A DNA stretch of 27,181 bases from an uncultured Mycoplasmatota bacterium (lineage in GTDB: Bacteria; Bacillota_I; Bacilli_A; RF39; UBA660), in contig URIY01000024.1 in the NCBI GenBank assembly GCA_900547995.1, forward strand, positions 1 through 27,181, in the 5' to 3' direction. The position numbers and the translations under genes are program-made. Numbering within the stretch: the stretch's first letter is position 1; each line of letters starts with the position of its first letter. The notes below the pieces were generated by a model that saw only the letters and a list, made by a program, of their open reading frames with translations, did no database searches and was not told the DNA's origin. Positions 1 to 6,534 of this stretch are shown here, piece by piece.

Positions 1-944
1 GGGCTCCAAGTGAAATAGAAGAAATAATCAAGGTATGCAAAGAGAATAATATAGAGTTATCAGGTACTGTATTTCATAGGACAGCAAGTGAAATCAAAAA
101 AATAATACAGGTATGCCAAGAAAATAATATAGCCCCATCAGGTACTATATTTCAAAGAACAGCGAATGAAATAGAAGAAATAATAATGGTGTGCAAAGAA
201 AATAACATAGACCTAACCGGAAGTGTATTTCTAAAATCAGCAGGCGAAATAGAAGAAATAATAAAGGTGTGCCAAGAAAATAACATAGACCTAACCGGAA
301 GTGTATTTCTAAAATCAGCAAGTGAAATAGAAGAAATAATAAAGGTGTGCCAAGAAAATAACATAGACCTAACCGGAAGTGTATTTCTAAAATCAGCAAG
401 TGAAATAGAAGAAATAATCAAAGTATGCAAAGAAAATAATATAGCCCCATCAGGTACTGTATTTAGAAGAACAGCAGGCGAAATAGAAGAAATAATACAG
501 GTATGCAAAGAAAATAACATAGACCTAACCGGAAGCGTATTTCAAAAAACAGCAGGCGAAATAGAAGAAATAATCAAGGTATGTAAAGAGAATAATATAG
601 ACCTCACTGGAAGTATATTTCTAAAATCAGCAAAACAATTACAAAATAATATAGATTATGTTAAAAATAATTATGGAGTAGAGTATTTAACACCATTAAT
701 TGTTTGTAAAAATTTGAAACAATTACAAGAAATTATGCCTTACTTAAAGGAAAAAGGAGTATTAGAAGTGTTAATTAATGGTGCTACAATTCTTACATTA
801 AAACTTGATGAGGTAAAAGATAGAGAGGAATTTATATTATCTATTGGTGAGACAATTACTACTAATGGTAAATTTAATAGTATATTTGGATTAAGTAGAA
901 AGAATTATCAAATAAAAAAAGAAAAGTATAAAGTTATAAAATAG
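1..944 (+). CDS. Tandem-repeat helical protein, 5' end outside window
   Basis: This reading frame is open from the first complete codon (base 3) to the TAG at 942-944, so the true start lies upstream. The visible 313 residues hold eight copies of a 26-residue unit (xEIEEIIKVCKENNI followed by a short GSVFLKSA-type segment), two degenerate units (starting KQLQNNIDYVKNNYG and LKQLQEIMPYLKEKG) and a basic C-terminal tail. Each unit reads as one longer amphipathic helix plus a short second helix, so an alpha-solenoid is the natural fold. No signal peptide or membrane segment is visible in the part present. The C-terminal units resemble helical-repeat families such as mTERF in rhythm only; that is an inference and not a family assignment. 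Two unit types alternate (see the repeat entry). I do not recognise a characterised homologue, and function is unknown. Confidence 0.8.
   Translation, partial: APSEIEEIIKVCKENNIELSGTVFHRTASEIKKIIQVCQENNIAPSGTIFQRTANEIEEIIMVCKENNIDLTGSVFLKSAGEIEEIIKVCQENNIDLTGSVFLKSASEIEEIIKVCQENNIDLTGSVFLKSASEIEEIIKVCKENNIAPSGTVFRRTAGEIEEIIQVCKENNIDLTGSVFQKTAGEIEEIIKVCKENNIDLTGSIFLKSAKQLQNNIDYVKNNYGVEYLTPLIVCKNLKQLQEIMPYLKEKGVLEVLINGATILTLKLDEVKDREEFILSIGETITTNGKFNSIFGLSRKNYQIKKEKYKVIK
9..632 (+). repeat. Eight 78-bp in-frame tandem repeats
   Basis: Exact 78-bp period: units begin at 9, 87, 165, 243, 321, 399, 477 and 555. Units 4 and 5 differ only in their first codon (ggc versus agt), so the array has expanded or been homogenised recently. 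Variation is concentrated in the second half of the unit. Type A reads IDLTGSVFLKSA (units 3, 4, 5, and 8 with one change). Type B reads I(A/E)(P/L)SGT(V/I)F(R/Q/H)RTA (units 1, 2, 6). Unit 7 is a hybrid, IDLTGSVFQKTA. The first half, EIEEIIKVC(K/Q)ENN, is almost invariant apart from unit 2 (EIKKII). Confidence 0.95.
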
Positions 945-980
945 TTATTAAAAATAATATAATTTAATGTAGCAAACCTA

Positions 981-1009
981 TTTACTTTTAATATTTGGTT
1001 TGTTATAAT
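981..1009 (+). promoter_or_regulatory. Promoter of the rpsF-ssb-rpsR operon
   Basis: A TTTACT -35 box (981-986), a 17-bp spacer and a perfect TATAAT (1004-1009) preceded by TGn, an extended -10. It lies 70 bp upstream of rpsF, leaving room for the leader hairpin at 1028-1073. Confidence 0.75.
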
Positions 1010-1027
1010 GTATACGAGTATTAATTT

Positions 1028-1073
1028 ACTCCTTGCTTTTCTATGTGAAAAGCCAAATAGACCATGAGGAGGT
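1028..1073 (+). promoter_or_regulatory. rpsF leader hairpin, probable S6:S18 autoregulatory element
   Basis: A perfect 7-bp stem GCTTTTC (1035-1041) / GAAAAGC (1047-1053) with a 5-nt loop sits inside an outer stem CTCCT (1029-1033) / AGGAG (1067-1071), with a 13-nt bulge on the 3' side (1054-1066). The outer stem includes the Shine-Dalgarno sequence of rpsF, so pairing would block translation. Many bacteria carry an rpsF leader bound by the S6:S18 complex for feedback control. Position, shape and the presence of both rpsF and rpsR downstream fit that element. I did not match its conserved bulge residues base by base. Confidence 0.5.
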
Positions 1074-1079
1074 GTAAGA

Positions 1080-1370
1080 ATGCGTAAATATGAAATTATG
1101 TTTATAGTTAGACCAACAGTTGGTGAAGATGAATTAAAGAAGGTTGTTACAAACTTTAGTGAAATCTTAACTAATAATGGTGCTAGTATAACTGAAACAA
1201 AAGATATGGGACAACGTGAATTTGCTTATGAAATTAAAGATTTCAAAAGTGGTTACTATTATGTAATCGATCTTGAAGCATCTGATGACAAAGCAATCAA
1301 AGAATTTGATCGTTTAGCTTTAATTAGTAATGACATCGTTCGTCACTTAATTACTAGAGTTGAAGATTAG
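1080..1370 (+). CDS. rpsF: 30S ribosomal protein S6
   Basis: Encodes 96 residues, the normal length of bacterial S6. The N-terminus MRKYEIMFIVRP and the segments REFAYEIKDFKSGYYYVIDLE and IVRHLITR are typical of the family, although in B. subtilis the second reads slightly differently. S6 binds the 30S platform as a partner of S18, whose gene is third in this operon. The start has a strong GAGGAGGTG ribosome binding site (1066-1074), which is the strand hidden by the leader hairpin. It is followed 15 bp later by ssb, the usual Bacillota arrangement. Identification is from clear sequence pattern and from operon order. Confidence 0.98.
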   Translation: MRKYEIMFIVRPTVGEDELKKVVTNFSEILTNNGASITETKDMGQREFAYEIKDFKSGYYYVIDLEASDDKAIKEFDRLALISNDIVRHLITRVED

Positions 1371-1385
1371 GATTGAGGTATAAAA

Positions 1386-1841
1386 ATGAATAGAGTTATG
1401 TTAATAGGTAGATTAACTACAAAACCTGAGTTACGTTATACAGGAGCAAATCTTCCATATTGTAGATTTTCTCTTGCTGTAAATAGAACATTTAATAATG
1501 CCCAAGGACAACGTGAAACGGATTTTATAAATATCATTGTTTGGAGAAAGCAAGCTGAAAATGTTTGTAATTTCTTAAACAAAGGTAGTTTAGTATCTGT
1601 TGAAGGCCGTATACAAACTGGTAGTTATGATGACAAAGATGGAAATAAGAGATATACAACTGATGTTGTTGCTGACTCTGTACAATTTTTAGAGAGTAAA
1701 GGTCAAAGACAAGAATCAAGCGATTTTGGACCAACTCCATATGATTATCAAGATTCTACATCAGGAAGTGTTAATGTTGAAAATGATCCATTCGGTGATT
1801 TAGGTGATAGTGTAACTATCGATGATAACTTTTTAGACTAG
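1386..1841 (+). CDS. ssb: Single-stranded DNA-binding protein
   Basis: The N-terminal ~105 residues form the OB fold of bacterial SSB, with MNRVMLIGRLTTKPELRYT at the start, then FINIIVWRKQAENVCNFL and GSLVSVEGRIQTGSY. A low-complexity linker (about residues 108-140) follows. SSB coats single-stranded DNA during replication, repair and recombination, and its acidic C-terminal tip normally recruits partner proteins, PriA among them. Here the tip ends IDDNFLD instead of the usual DDDLPF-like ending; the final Pro-Phe is absent. At 151 residues the protein is slightly short for SsbA. A GAGG site (1375-1378) precedes the ATG. It lies between rpsF and rpsR as in B. subtilis. Confidence 0.97.
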   Translation: MNRVMLIGRLTTKPELRYTGANLPYCRFSLAVNRTFNNAQGQRETDFINIIVWRKQAENVCNFLNKGSLVSVEGRIQTGSYDDKDGNKRYTTDVVADSVQFLESKGQRQESSDFGPTPYDYQDSTSGSVNVENDPFGDLGDSVTIDDNFLD

Positions 1842-1856
1842 AAAAGGAGGATTAAA

Positions 1857-2078
1857 ATGGCTGAATTTAATGGATATCGTAAGAAGAAAAAAGTATGTCA
1901 ATTATGTGCTGGACAACATATTGATTACAAAGATGAAAAAATTAAAAAATATGTAAGTAATGAAAAAAGTCGTATTTTACCAAGACGTGTAACTGGTACT
2001 TGTTCAAAACATCAAAGAGTAATTGCTGCTGAAGTTAAGAAAGCACGTTTTATGGGTTTAATATCTTATACAAACTAA
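1857..2078 (+). CDS. rpsR: 30S ribosomal protein S18
   Basis: Encodes 73 residues, normal for S18, a basic protein of the 30S platform that pairs with S6. The core IDYKDEKIKKYVSNEKSRILPRR is characteristic. A CQLC pair near the N-terminus plus the Cys in GTCSKHQR make this a cysteine-containing (zinc-type) S18 instead of the cysteine-free form. The ribosome binding site AAGGAGG (1844-1850) is strong. It is the last gene of the operon; no separate terminator is seen before the T-box leader that follows. Confidence 0.97.
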   Translation: MAEFNGYRKKKKVCQLCAGQHIDYKDEKIKKYVSNEKSRILPRRVTGTCSKHQRVIAAEVKKARFMGLISYTN

Positions 2079-2090
2079 TAAATTAAAAAC

Positions 2091-2279
2091 TTTGATTAGG
2101 ACATGATTGTTTAGGAATTTTTCAAGCAAGCTAAGGTTGATGAGAGCTTAGTATAGGACTTAAATGGTTACTACCTATGAGTTGTATTCGAAAGAAAATT
2201 CCGGTTATTGCCGTTATCAAATTAAGTAAAAGGAAGGATGGTACCGTGCTTTGCACTCCTTAGTGTACTATCCTTTTTT
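2091..2279 (+). promoter_or_regulatory. T-box leader of thrS with terminator/antiterminator
   Basis: The T-box sequence AAGGATGGTACCGTG is at 2234-2248. GGATGGTAC (2236-2244) pairs with GTACTATCC (2265-2273), followed by six T, forming the intrinsic terminator that uncharged tRNA would disrupt. Upstream, GGAATTTT (2114-2121) pairs with AAAATTCC (2195-2202), and TTTGAT (2091-2096) with ATCAAA (2216-2221), giving nested long-range stems for the tRNA-reading part. Adjacent ACT and ACC triplets (2170-2175) are Thr codons and candidate specifiers, but I could not place the specifier loop with certainty. No convincing promoter is visible upstream, so readthrough from the rpsR operon is possible. 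Confidence 0.9.
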
Positions 2280-2299
2280 CTATATTTATAGGAGGATTT

Positions 2300-4051
2300 A
2301 TGATAAATATAAAGGAAGATAAAAATTTAAGTATTTTAAATCATAGTTGTGCTCATTTAATGGCACAAGCAGTAAAGCATTTATATCCAGAGGCAAAATT
2401 TTGGGTTGGGCCAGTTATTGAAGAAGGATTTTATTATGATATTGATTTAGGTGATAAGGTAATTAAAGAAGAAGATTTAGTTCTTATTGAAAAAGAAATG
2501 AAAAAAATTGCCAAAGATGGTAAACGTATTATTAGACATGAAATATCAAAAGATGAAGCACTTGAAATGTTTAAAGATGATCCATATAAAATAGATTTAA
2601 TTACAAGAATGGATGAAAATGAAAATGTTATTTCTTGCTACACACAAGGTGATTTTACAGATTTATGCCGTGGACCACATGTCGAAACAGTTAAATTATT
2701 AAAACATTTTAAATTATTAAAAGTTAGTGGAGCTTATTGGAAAGGTGATGCTAACAATAAAATGCTTCAAAGAATATATGGTGTTTGTTTTGAAACGGAA
2801 GAAGATCTAAATAAACATTTAGAAATGCTTGAAGAGGCCAAACAAAGAGATCACCGTAAGTTAGGAAAAGATTTAAAAATATTTACAACTAATGATTTAG
2901 TTGGTAAAGGGCTTCCAATGTGGCTTCCTAATGGAGCAACTATTAGAAGAACACTAGAACGTTATATTGTTGATAAAGAAATTGCTTTAGGATATAGCCA
3001 TGTATATACACCATCTTTAGGTAGTGTTGATTTATATAAAACATCGGGACATTGGGATCATTATAAGGATGATATGTTCCCTGTTATGCATATGGATGAT
3101 GAAGAATATGTTTTAAGACCTATGAACTGTCCACATCATATGCTTATATATAAAAATGATATTCACTCTTATCGTGATTTACCAATTAGAATAGGTGAAT
3201 TAGGACATGATTTTAGATATGAAGCAAGTGGTGCCGTTTGTGGACTTGAAAGAGTACGTGCTATGTGTCAAAATGATGCTCATTTATTTGTTAGATTGGA
3301 TCAAGTTGGAGAAGAATTTGCTAAAGTAGTAAATTTAATTCTAGATGTTTATAAAGATTTCCATTTTGATAACTATACTTTTAGATTATCACTAAGAGGC
3401 AAAGAAAAAGAAAAATACTTTGATAATGATGAAATGTGGAATAAGGCTGAAAATATGCTTCGCAAAGTTTTAACTGACTTAAAATTAGATTTTTATGAGG
3501 CTGAAGATGAAGCGGCTTTCTATGGTCCAAAGTTAGATGTTCAAATTAAATCAGCCATTGGTCATGATGTAACATTATCAACATGCCAGTTGGATTTTCT
3601 TCTTCCTGAAAGATTTGATTTAACTTATATAGATGAACATGGCGAAAAGCAAAGACCAGTTGTTCTTCATAGAGCTATTTTAGGTACATTTGATAGATTT
3701 ACAGCCTTTTTATTAGAGGAAACAAAAGGTAATTTACCAACATGGCTTGCTCCAATTCAAATAAATATTATTCCTGTAAATAATGAATATCATTTAGAGT
3801 ATGCTAAAGAAATAGAAAGTATTTTAAAGAAAAATAATTTTAGAGTAACTCTTGATGATAGAGATGAGAAATTATCATACAAAATGCGTGAAAGTCAAAC
3901 TAAAAAAATACCATATACTATTATTTTAGGTGATAAGGAACGTGATAATAAAACAATTAGTTATCGTAAATTTGGATCTATGGATACAACAACTCTTTCA
4001 CAAGATGAATTTATTGATATGATTAATAAAGTTATTATAGAAAAGATTTAG
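2300..4051 (+). CDS. thrS: Threonyl-tRNA synthetase lacking the TGS domain
   Basis: Charges tRNA-Thr with threonine in the cytoplasm. Residues 1-~180 are the editing domain, with its metal/catalytic set HSCAH (H15, H19) and CRGPH (C123, H127). The class II core follows, with MNCPHHM (C277), NDAH (H328) and VLHRAILG (H457) supplying the three zinc ligands; the C-to-H spacing of 51 equals that in E. coli. The anticodon-binding domain occupies about 490-583. The protein begins only 14 residues before the first editing histidine, so the ~60-residue N-terminal TGS domain of most bacterial ThrRS (~640 residues) is missing. The start is firm: GGAGG at 2291-2295, just after the T-box terminator. Reduced N-termini are known in Mollicutes ThrRS. 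Confidence 0.97.
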   Translation: MINIKEDKNLSILNHSCAHLMAQAVKHLYPEAKFWVGPVIEEGFYYDIDLGDKVIKEEDLVLIEKEMKKIAKDGKRIIRHEISKDEALEMFKDDPYKIDLITRMDENENVISCYTQGDFTDLCRGPHVETVKLLKHFKLLKVSGAYWKGDANNKMLQRIYGVCFETEEDLNKHLEMLEEAKQRDHRKLGKDLKIFTTNDLVGKGLPMWLPNGATIRRTLERYIVDKEIALGYSHVYTPSLGSVDLYKTSGHWDHYKDDMFPVMHMDDEEYVLRPMNCPHHMLIYKNDIHSYRDLPIRIGELGHDFRYEASGAVCGLERVRAMCQNDAHLFVRLDQVGEEFAKVVNLILDVYKDFHFDNYTFRLSLRGKEKEKYFDNDEMWNKAENMLRKVLTDLKLDFYEAEDEAAFYGPKLDVQIKSAIGHDVTLSTCQLDFLLPERFDLTYIDEHGEKQRPVVLHRAILGTFDRFTAFLLEETKGNLPTWLAPIQINIIPVNNEYHLEYAKEIESILKKNNFRVTLDDRDEKLSYKMRESQTKKIPYTIILGDKERDNKTISYRKFGSMDTTTLSQDEFIDMINKVIIEKI

Positions 4052-4076
4052 GCTTTAATATTTTAAAGTCTTTTTT
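4051..4076 (+). terminator. Terminator after thrS
   Basis: GGCTTTAA (4051-4058) pairs with TTAAAGTC (4063-4070), with one G-U pair and a 4-nt loop, followed by TTTTTT. It starts on the last base of the thrS stop codon. Confidence 0.85.
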
Positions 4077-4077
4077 C

Positions 4078-4105
4078 TTGACAAAATAGCAATATATGGT
4101 AAAAT
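4078..4105 (+). promoter_or_regulatory. Promoter of the zinc-ribbon-like gene
   Basis: Perfect TTGACA (4078-4083), 16-bp spacer, TAAAAT (4100-4105) with an upstream TGn. It begins two bases after the thrS terminator T-run. Confidence 0.8.
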
Positions 4106-4128
4106 TCTTGTAAGGATTTGGTGATATT

Positions 4129-4458
4129 ATGGATACAAATAATTGGAAAACATTATATAGATGCCAGAATAAAGGTTTTTGTCATAATAGTATTAATTAT
4201 ATAACTAAAAAAGATATTATTCCTAAAATAATACATGATGATGATGAAGAAAGATTAGTTTTTGCTGTTAAGTGCCCGGGATGCGGATATGTTGGATTGC
4301 TTCATAAGAGTTTAGTACCACAAGATGTTGCTAACGAATTACTTGATAAGTTTCATAATAGTGATGTTGACGTTATTTTAGAAAAATGGGAAAATGAATA
4401 TGTAGAAAGTCATAACAATTATATAAATAGCTTAAAGAAAAATACAAAAATTCGATAA
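4129..4458 (+). CDS. Small zinc-ribbon-like protein, unknown function
   Basis: Encodes 109 residues of unknown function. Four cysteines are arranged as C12-x5-C18 and C49-x2-C52 (KCPGCGY), as in a zinc ribbon whose two knuckles are separated by a short strand region. The C-terminal half is charged and predicted helical, with no signal or membrane segment. It is flanked by its own promoter (4078-4105) and terminator (4457-4490), so it is a single-gene unit. The ribosome binding site is weak (GGTGAT, 4120-4125). The zinc site suggests nucleic-acid or protein binding, but that is only an inference. Confidence 0.75.
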   Translation: MDTNNWKTLYRCQNKGFCHNSINYITKKDIIPKIIHDDDEERLVFAVKCPGCGYVGLLHKSLVPQDVANELLDKFHNSDVDVILEKWENEYVESHNNYINSLKKNTKIR

Positions 4459-4490
4459 ACTATCAATTTATATATTTTGATAGTTTTTTT
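4457..4490 (+). terminator. Terminator after the zinc-ribbon-like gene
   Basis: AACTATCAA (4458-4466) pairs with TTGATAGTT (4477-4485), with a 10-nt loop, then a run of T to 4490. Confidence 0.85.
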
Positions 4491-4547
4491 GTCATATTTA
4501 TTATAAAACATAATATATTTTAGTAGATATCACTAGGAGGAATAAAT

Positions 4548-5075
4548 ATGATAAATAAAAAGAATTTATGGTTTTTAACATTATTTAGTCTTATACTTGT
4601 ATTAAGTGTTTACTATATTACTATGCCATCAGAAATATTAATGGGAACAAATAGTAATTATGTATCAAAAACAGTCAATAAAGATACCGAAAAAGATAAT
4701 GATGACAATGTAAATGTTTCTGTAGAAGAAAGTGAAATATTAGTTGCTTTAAGAGTTGAAGCTAATGACCAAATGTTAAGTGAAATAGATGCTTTAGAAA
4801 CAATACTTACAGATAAAGAGTCAACTGTTGATGAAAAAAATAATGCTTTTGAAAAAATAAAATTATTGAATATTAATAGGGGTATGGAAGAAGAAATAGA
4901 AAGTAAAATATTAGAAGAGTTTAATTTAAAATCATTTGTTAAAATAAATGATGATCAAATTAGAATTGTTATTTCTAAAGATAAGCATGATGAAACACTT
5001 GCCAACGATATTATGCGTAGTGTACAATCTAAATTTGATAAAAAAATGTATATATCTGTAAAATTTCAAAAATAA
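4548..5075 (+). CDS. spoIIIAH: SpoIIIAH-like stage III sporulation protein
   Basis: A 175-residue protein with one N-terminal membrane segment (about 7-24, ending VYYITMPSE) followed by a short acidic linker and a C-terminal alpha/beta domain of the YscJ/FliF (ring-building) type. The N-terminal NLWFLTLFSLILVLSVYYIT is very close in pattern to SpoIIIAH of Bacillus and Clostridium. There, SpoIIIAH in the mother cell binds forespore SpoIIQ across the intermembrane space to form the feeding channel. Here it stands alone, outside a spoIIIA operon, but directly before gerE and gerM. Good ribosome binding site AGGAGG (4534-4539). The other spoIIIA genes are not in the window, so a full channel cannot be shown. 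Confidence 0.85.
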   Translation: MINKKNLWFLTLFSLILVLSVYYITMPSEILMGTNSNYVSKTVNKDTEKDNDDNVNVSVEESEILVALRVEANDQMLSEIDALETILTDKESTVDEKNNAFEKIKLLNINRGMEEEIESKILEEFNLKSFVKINDDQIRIVISKDKHDETLANDIMRSVQSKFDKKMYISVKFQK

Positions 5076-5097
5076 TTTAATTTAAATTATTTTTTTT
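5071..5097 (+). terminator. Terminator after spoIIIAH
   Basis: AATAATTT (5071-5078) pairs with AAATTATT (5084-5091), followed by a T-run to 5097. AT-only stem overlapping the stop codon, so only moderately convincing. Confidence 0.55.
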
Positions 5098-5111
5098 AGG
5101 CTTTTTTAGGT

Positions 5112-5138
5112 ACTATGACAATAGAGCAGCATATGATA
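5112..5138 (+). promoter_or_regulatory. SigK-like promoter of gerE
   Basis: AC (5112-5113), 16-bp spacer, then gCATATGATA (5129-5138), which fits the CATAnnnTA -10 box of the late mother-cell sigma factor SigK. B. subtilis gerE is itself SigK-transcribed. The consensus is short and the DNA AT-rich, so the match is supported mainly by the gene it precedes. Confidence 0.5.
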
Positions 5139-5185
5139 ATATGAAAAAGTATATACCACCTTAGCTTAGGAAGTGAGGGAAAGCA

Positions 5186-5392
5186 GTGAATAATAGTATT
5201 CTAACTAAACGTGAAAAGCAAGTGTTTGAATTATTAGTTTTAAATAAAACCACTTTAGAAATTGCTAAAACACTTGATATAAGTGAAAAAACGGTAAGGA
5301 ATCATATATCAAATGCTATGCAAAAACTTGGTGTAAAGGGCCGTGCAGGTGCGGTAGTTGAACTACTAAAACTTGGTGAAATTTCATTATAA
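5186..5392 (+). CDS. gerE: GerE-like LuxR-family sporulation regulator
   Basis: A 68-residue protein consisting of a single LuxR-type helix-turn-helix, with no receiver or ligand domain. It matches GerE (74 residues in B. subtilis) along its length: LTKREKQVFELLV, then EIAKTLDISEKTVRNHISNA as the HTH, and MQKLGVKGRAGAVVELL at the end. GerE is the last transcription factor of the mother-cell programme and tunes SigK-dependent coat genes. The start is GTG, with GTGAGGG (5173-5179) at proper spacing. A SigK-like promoter lies upstream and a hairpin directly downstream. Identification rests on pattern similarity over the whole length and on neighbouring spoIIIAH and gerM. Confidence 0.9.
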   Translation: MNNSILTKREKQVFELLVLNKTTLEIAKTLDISEKTVRNHISNAMQKLGVKGRAGAVVELLKLGEISL

Positions 5393-5418
5393 AGGTGCAT
5401 TAATTTGCACCTATTTTC
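5393..5418 (+). terminator. Hairpin after gerE, possible terminator
   Basis: AGGTGCA (5393-5399) pairs perfectly with TGCACCT (5406-5412), with a 6-nt loop, and is followed by ATTTTC. The T-run is short, so termination may be partial and gerM may be read through. Confidence 0.55.
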
Positions 5419-5441
5419 ATACTATTTTATAGAGGTGGACT

Positions 5442-6401
5442 ATGATAAAGAGATTTTGGATAAAAAAGATAATGATTGCATCATCAGCATTATTTGCTCT
5501 TTTATTAATTTGTTTAATACCAAAGGAAGATAAAACCCTTACTAATATTAAGCAAGAATTAGAATATGTCGATAAAGGAATAAATAAAAATGAAATTTTT
5601 TTGCTTGATGTAAATAATTATTTAGCTAGAACTTCGGTTGCCCTTACTAGTACAGATGTTACAGGGAAGTCTAAAGAAATATTAAATACACTTATAACAG
5701 GAAGCTCTGGTGAAAGTAAAATACCTAATGGATTTAGAGGAGTTCTTCCTGCTGATACTAAAATATTAACTGTTGAATATGAAGATAAAATTTTAAAGAT
5801 AAATTTATCTAATGACGTTATGGATGTAAAGGAAGATATGGAAGAAAAAGTAATTGAAGCAATAATATATAATTTAACAAGTATAGATGGGGTAGATAAG
5901 ATAATGTTATTTGTTGATGGTAATATCCTAACTAAATTACCTAAGACAGGTATTAATTTACCAACAACTTTAGATAGAAGTTATGGTATAAATAAAGAGT
6001 ATGATATTAATAGTACTAAGAATATCACAAATGTTACTGTCTATTATGTAAATAAATATAATGGTAATGAATATTATGTTCCTGTTACAAAATATGTAAA
6101 TGATGATCGTGAAAAAATACAAATAATAGTTGATGAACTTACTAGCTCACCAATATATAGTTCTAATTTAATGAGTTATTTAAATAGCAATACTAAATTA
6201 TTAGAAATATCGGAATCTGTTGATAGTTTAGATTTGGTTTTTAACTCATATATATTTAGTGATGTAGATGAAAAAGAAATACTTGAAGAGGTTATATATA
6301 CCATTTCTTTATCGGTAAAGGATAATTATGATGTAAATGAGGTATCATTTACGGTAAATGATGAAGAGATTTGTAAAAGTACCTTAAAAACAATTGAATA
6401 A
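5442..6401 (+). CDS. gerM: GerM-like sporulation/germination protein
   Basis: A 319-residue protein with an N-terminal membrane segment (about 11-27) and two tandem GerMN domains, roughly residues 65-165 (with FRGVLPADTKILTVEYED) and 200-310. This is the architecture of B. subtilis GerM (366 residues), a mother-cell lipoprotein needed for sporulation and for stabilising the SpoIIIA-SpoIIQ complex. The membrane segment ends LLLICLIPKED. The Cys follows Ile instead of Gly/Ala/Ser, so lipoprotein processing is doubtful and a membrane anchor is more likely. The ribosome binding site AGAGGTGG (5431-5438) is close to the ATG. Its placement after spoIIIAH and gerE supports the call. Confidence 0.85.
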   Translation: MIKRFWIKKIMIASSALFALLLICLIPKEDKTLTNIKQELEYVDKGINKNEIFLLDVNNYLARTSVALTSTDVTGKSKEILNTLITGSSGESKIPNGFRGVLPADTKILTVEYEDKILKINLSNDVMDVKEDMEEKVIEAIIYNLTSIDGVDKIMLFVDGNILTKLPKTGINLPTTLDRSYGINKEYDINSTKNITNVTVYYVNKYNGNEYYVPVTKYVNDDREKIQIIVDELTSSPIYSSNLMSYLNSNTKLLEISESVDSLDLVFNSYIFSDVDEKEILEEVIYTISLSVKDNYDVNEVSFTVNDEEICKSTLKTIE

Positions 6402-6439
6402 ATTATATTTGTTCATTTTTAATAGAAATAAAAGAATTA

Positions 6440-6468
6440 TTGACAAAATATATAATTGATGGTAGCAT
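6440..6468 (+). promoter_or_regulatory. Promoter of membrane-protein copy 1
   Basis: TTGACA (6440-6445), 17-bp spacer, TAGCAT (6463-6468) with upstream TGn. The same arrangement appears before copy 2, where the -10 is the better TAATAT. Confidence 0.65.
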
Positions 6469-6534
6469 AATACCCTATAGAAGACATTGACTGCTGAATG
6501 TTTGATAATTAAATAGGGTGGAGGTATATGGAAA

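Noticed and set aside
145..520. Long open frames on the minus strand across the repeat array
   Set aside because: They are periodic shadows of the 78-bp plus-strand repeats and have no ribosome binding site.
9..632. CRISPR array
   Set aside because: The 78-bp units are contiguous, in frame and coding, with no spacer-repeat alternation.
4509..4517. CATAATATA as a sporulation-sigma -10 box before spoIIIAH
   Set aside because: No matching -35 element at the required spacing; such strings are common in AT-rich DNA.
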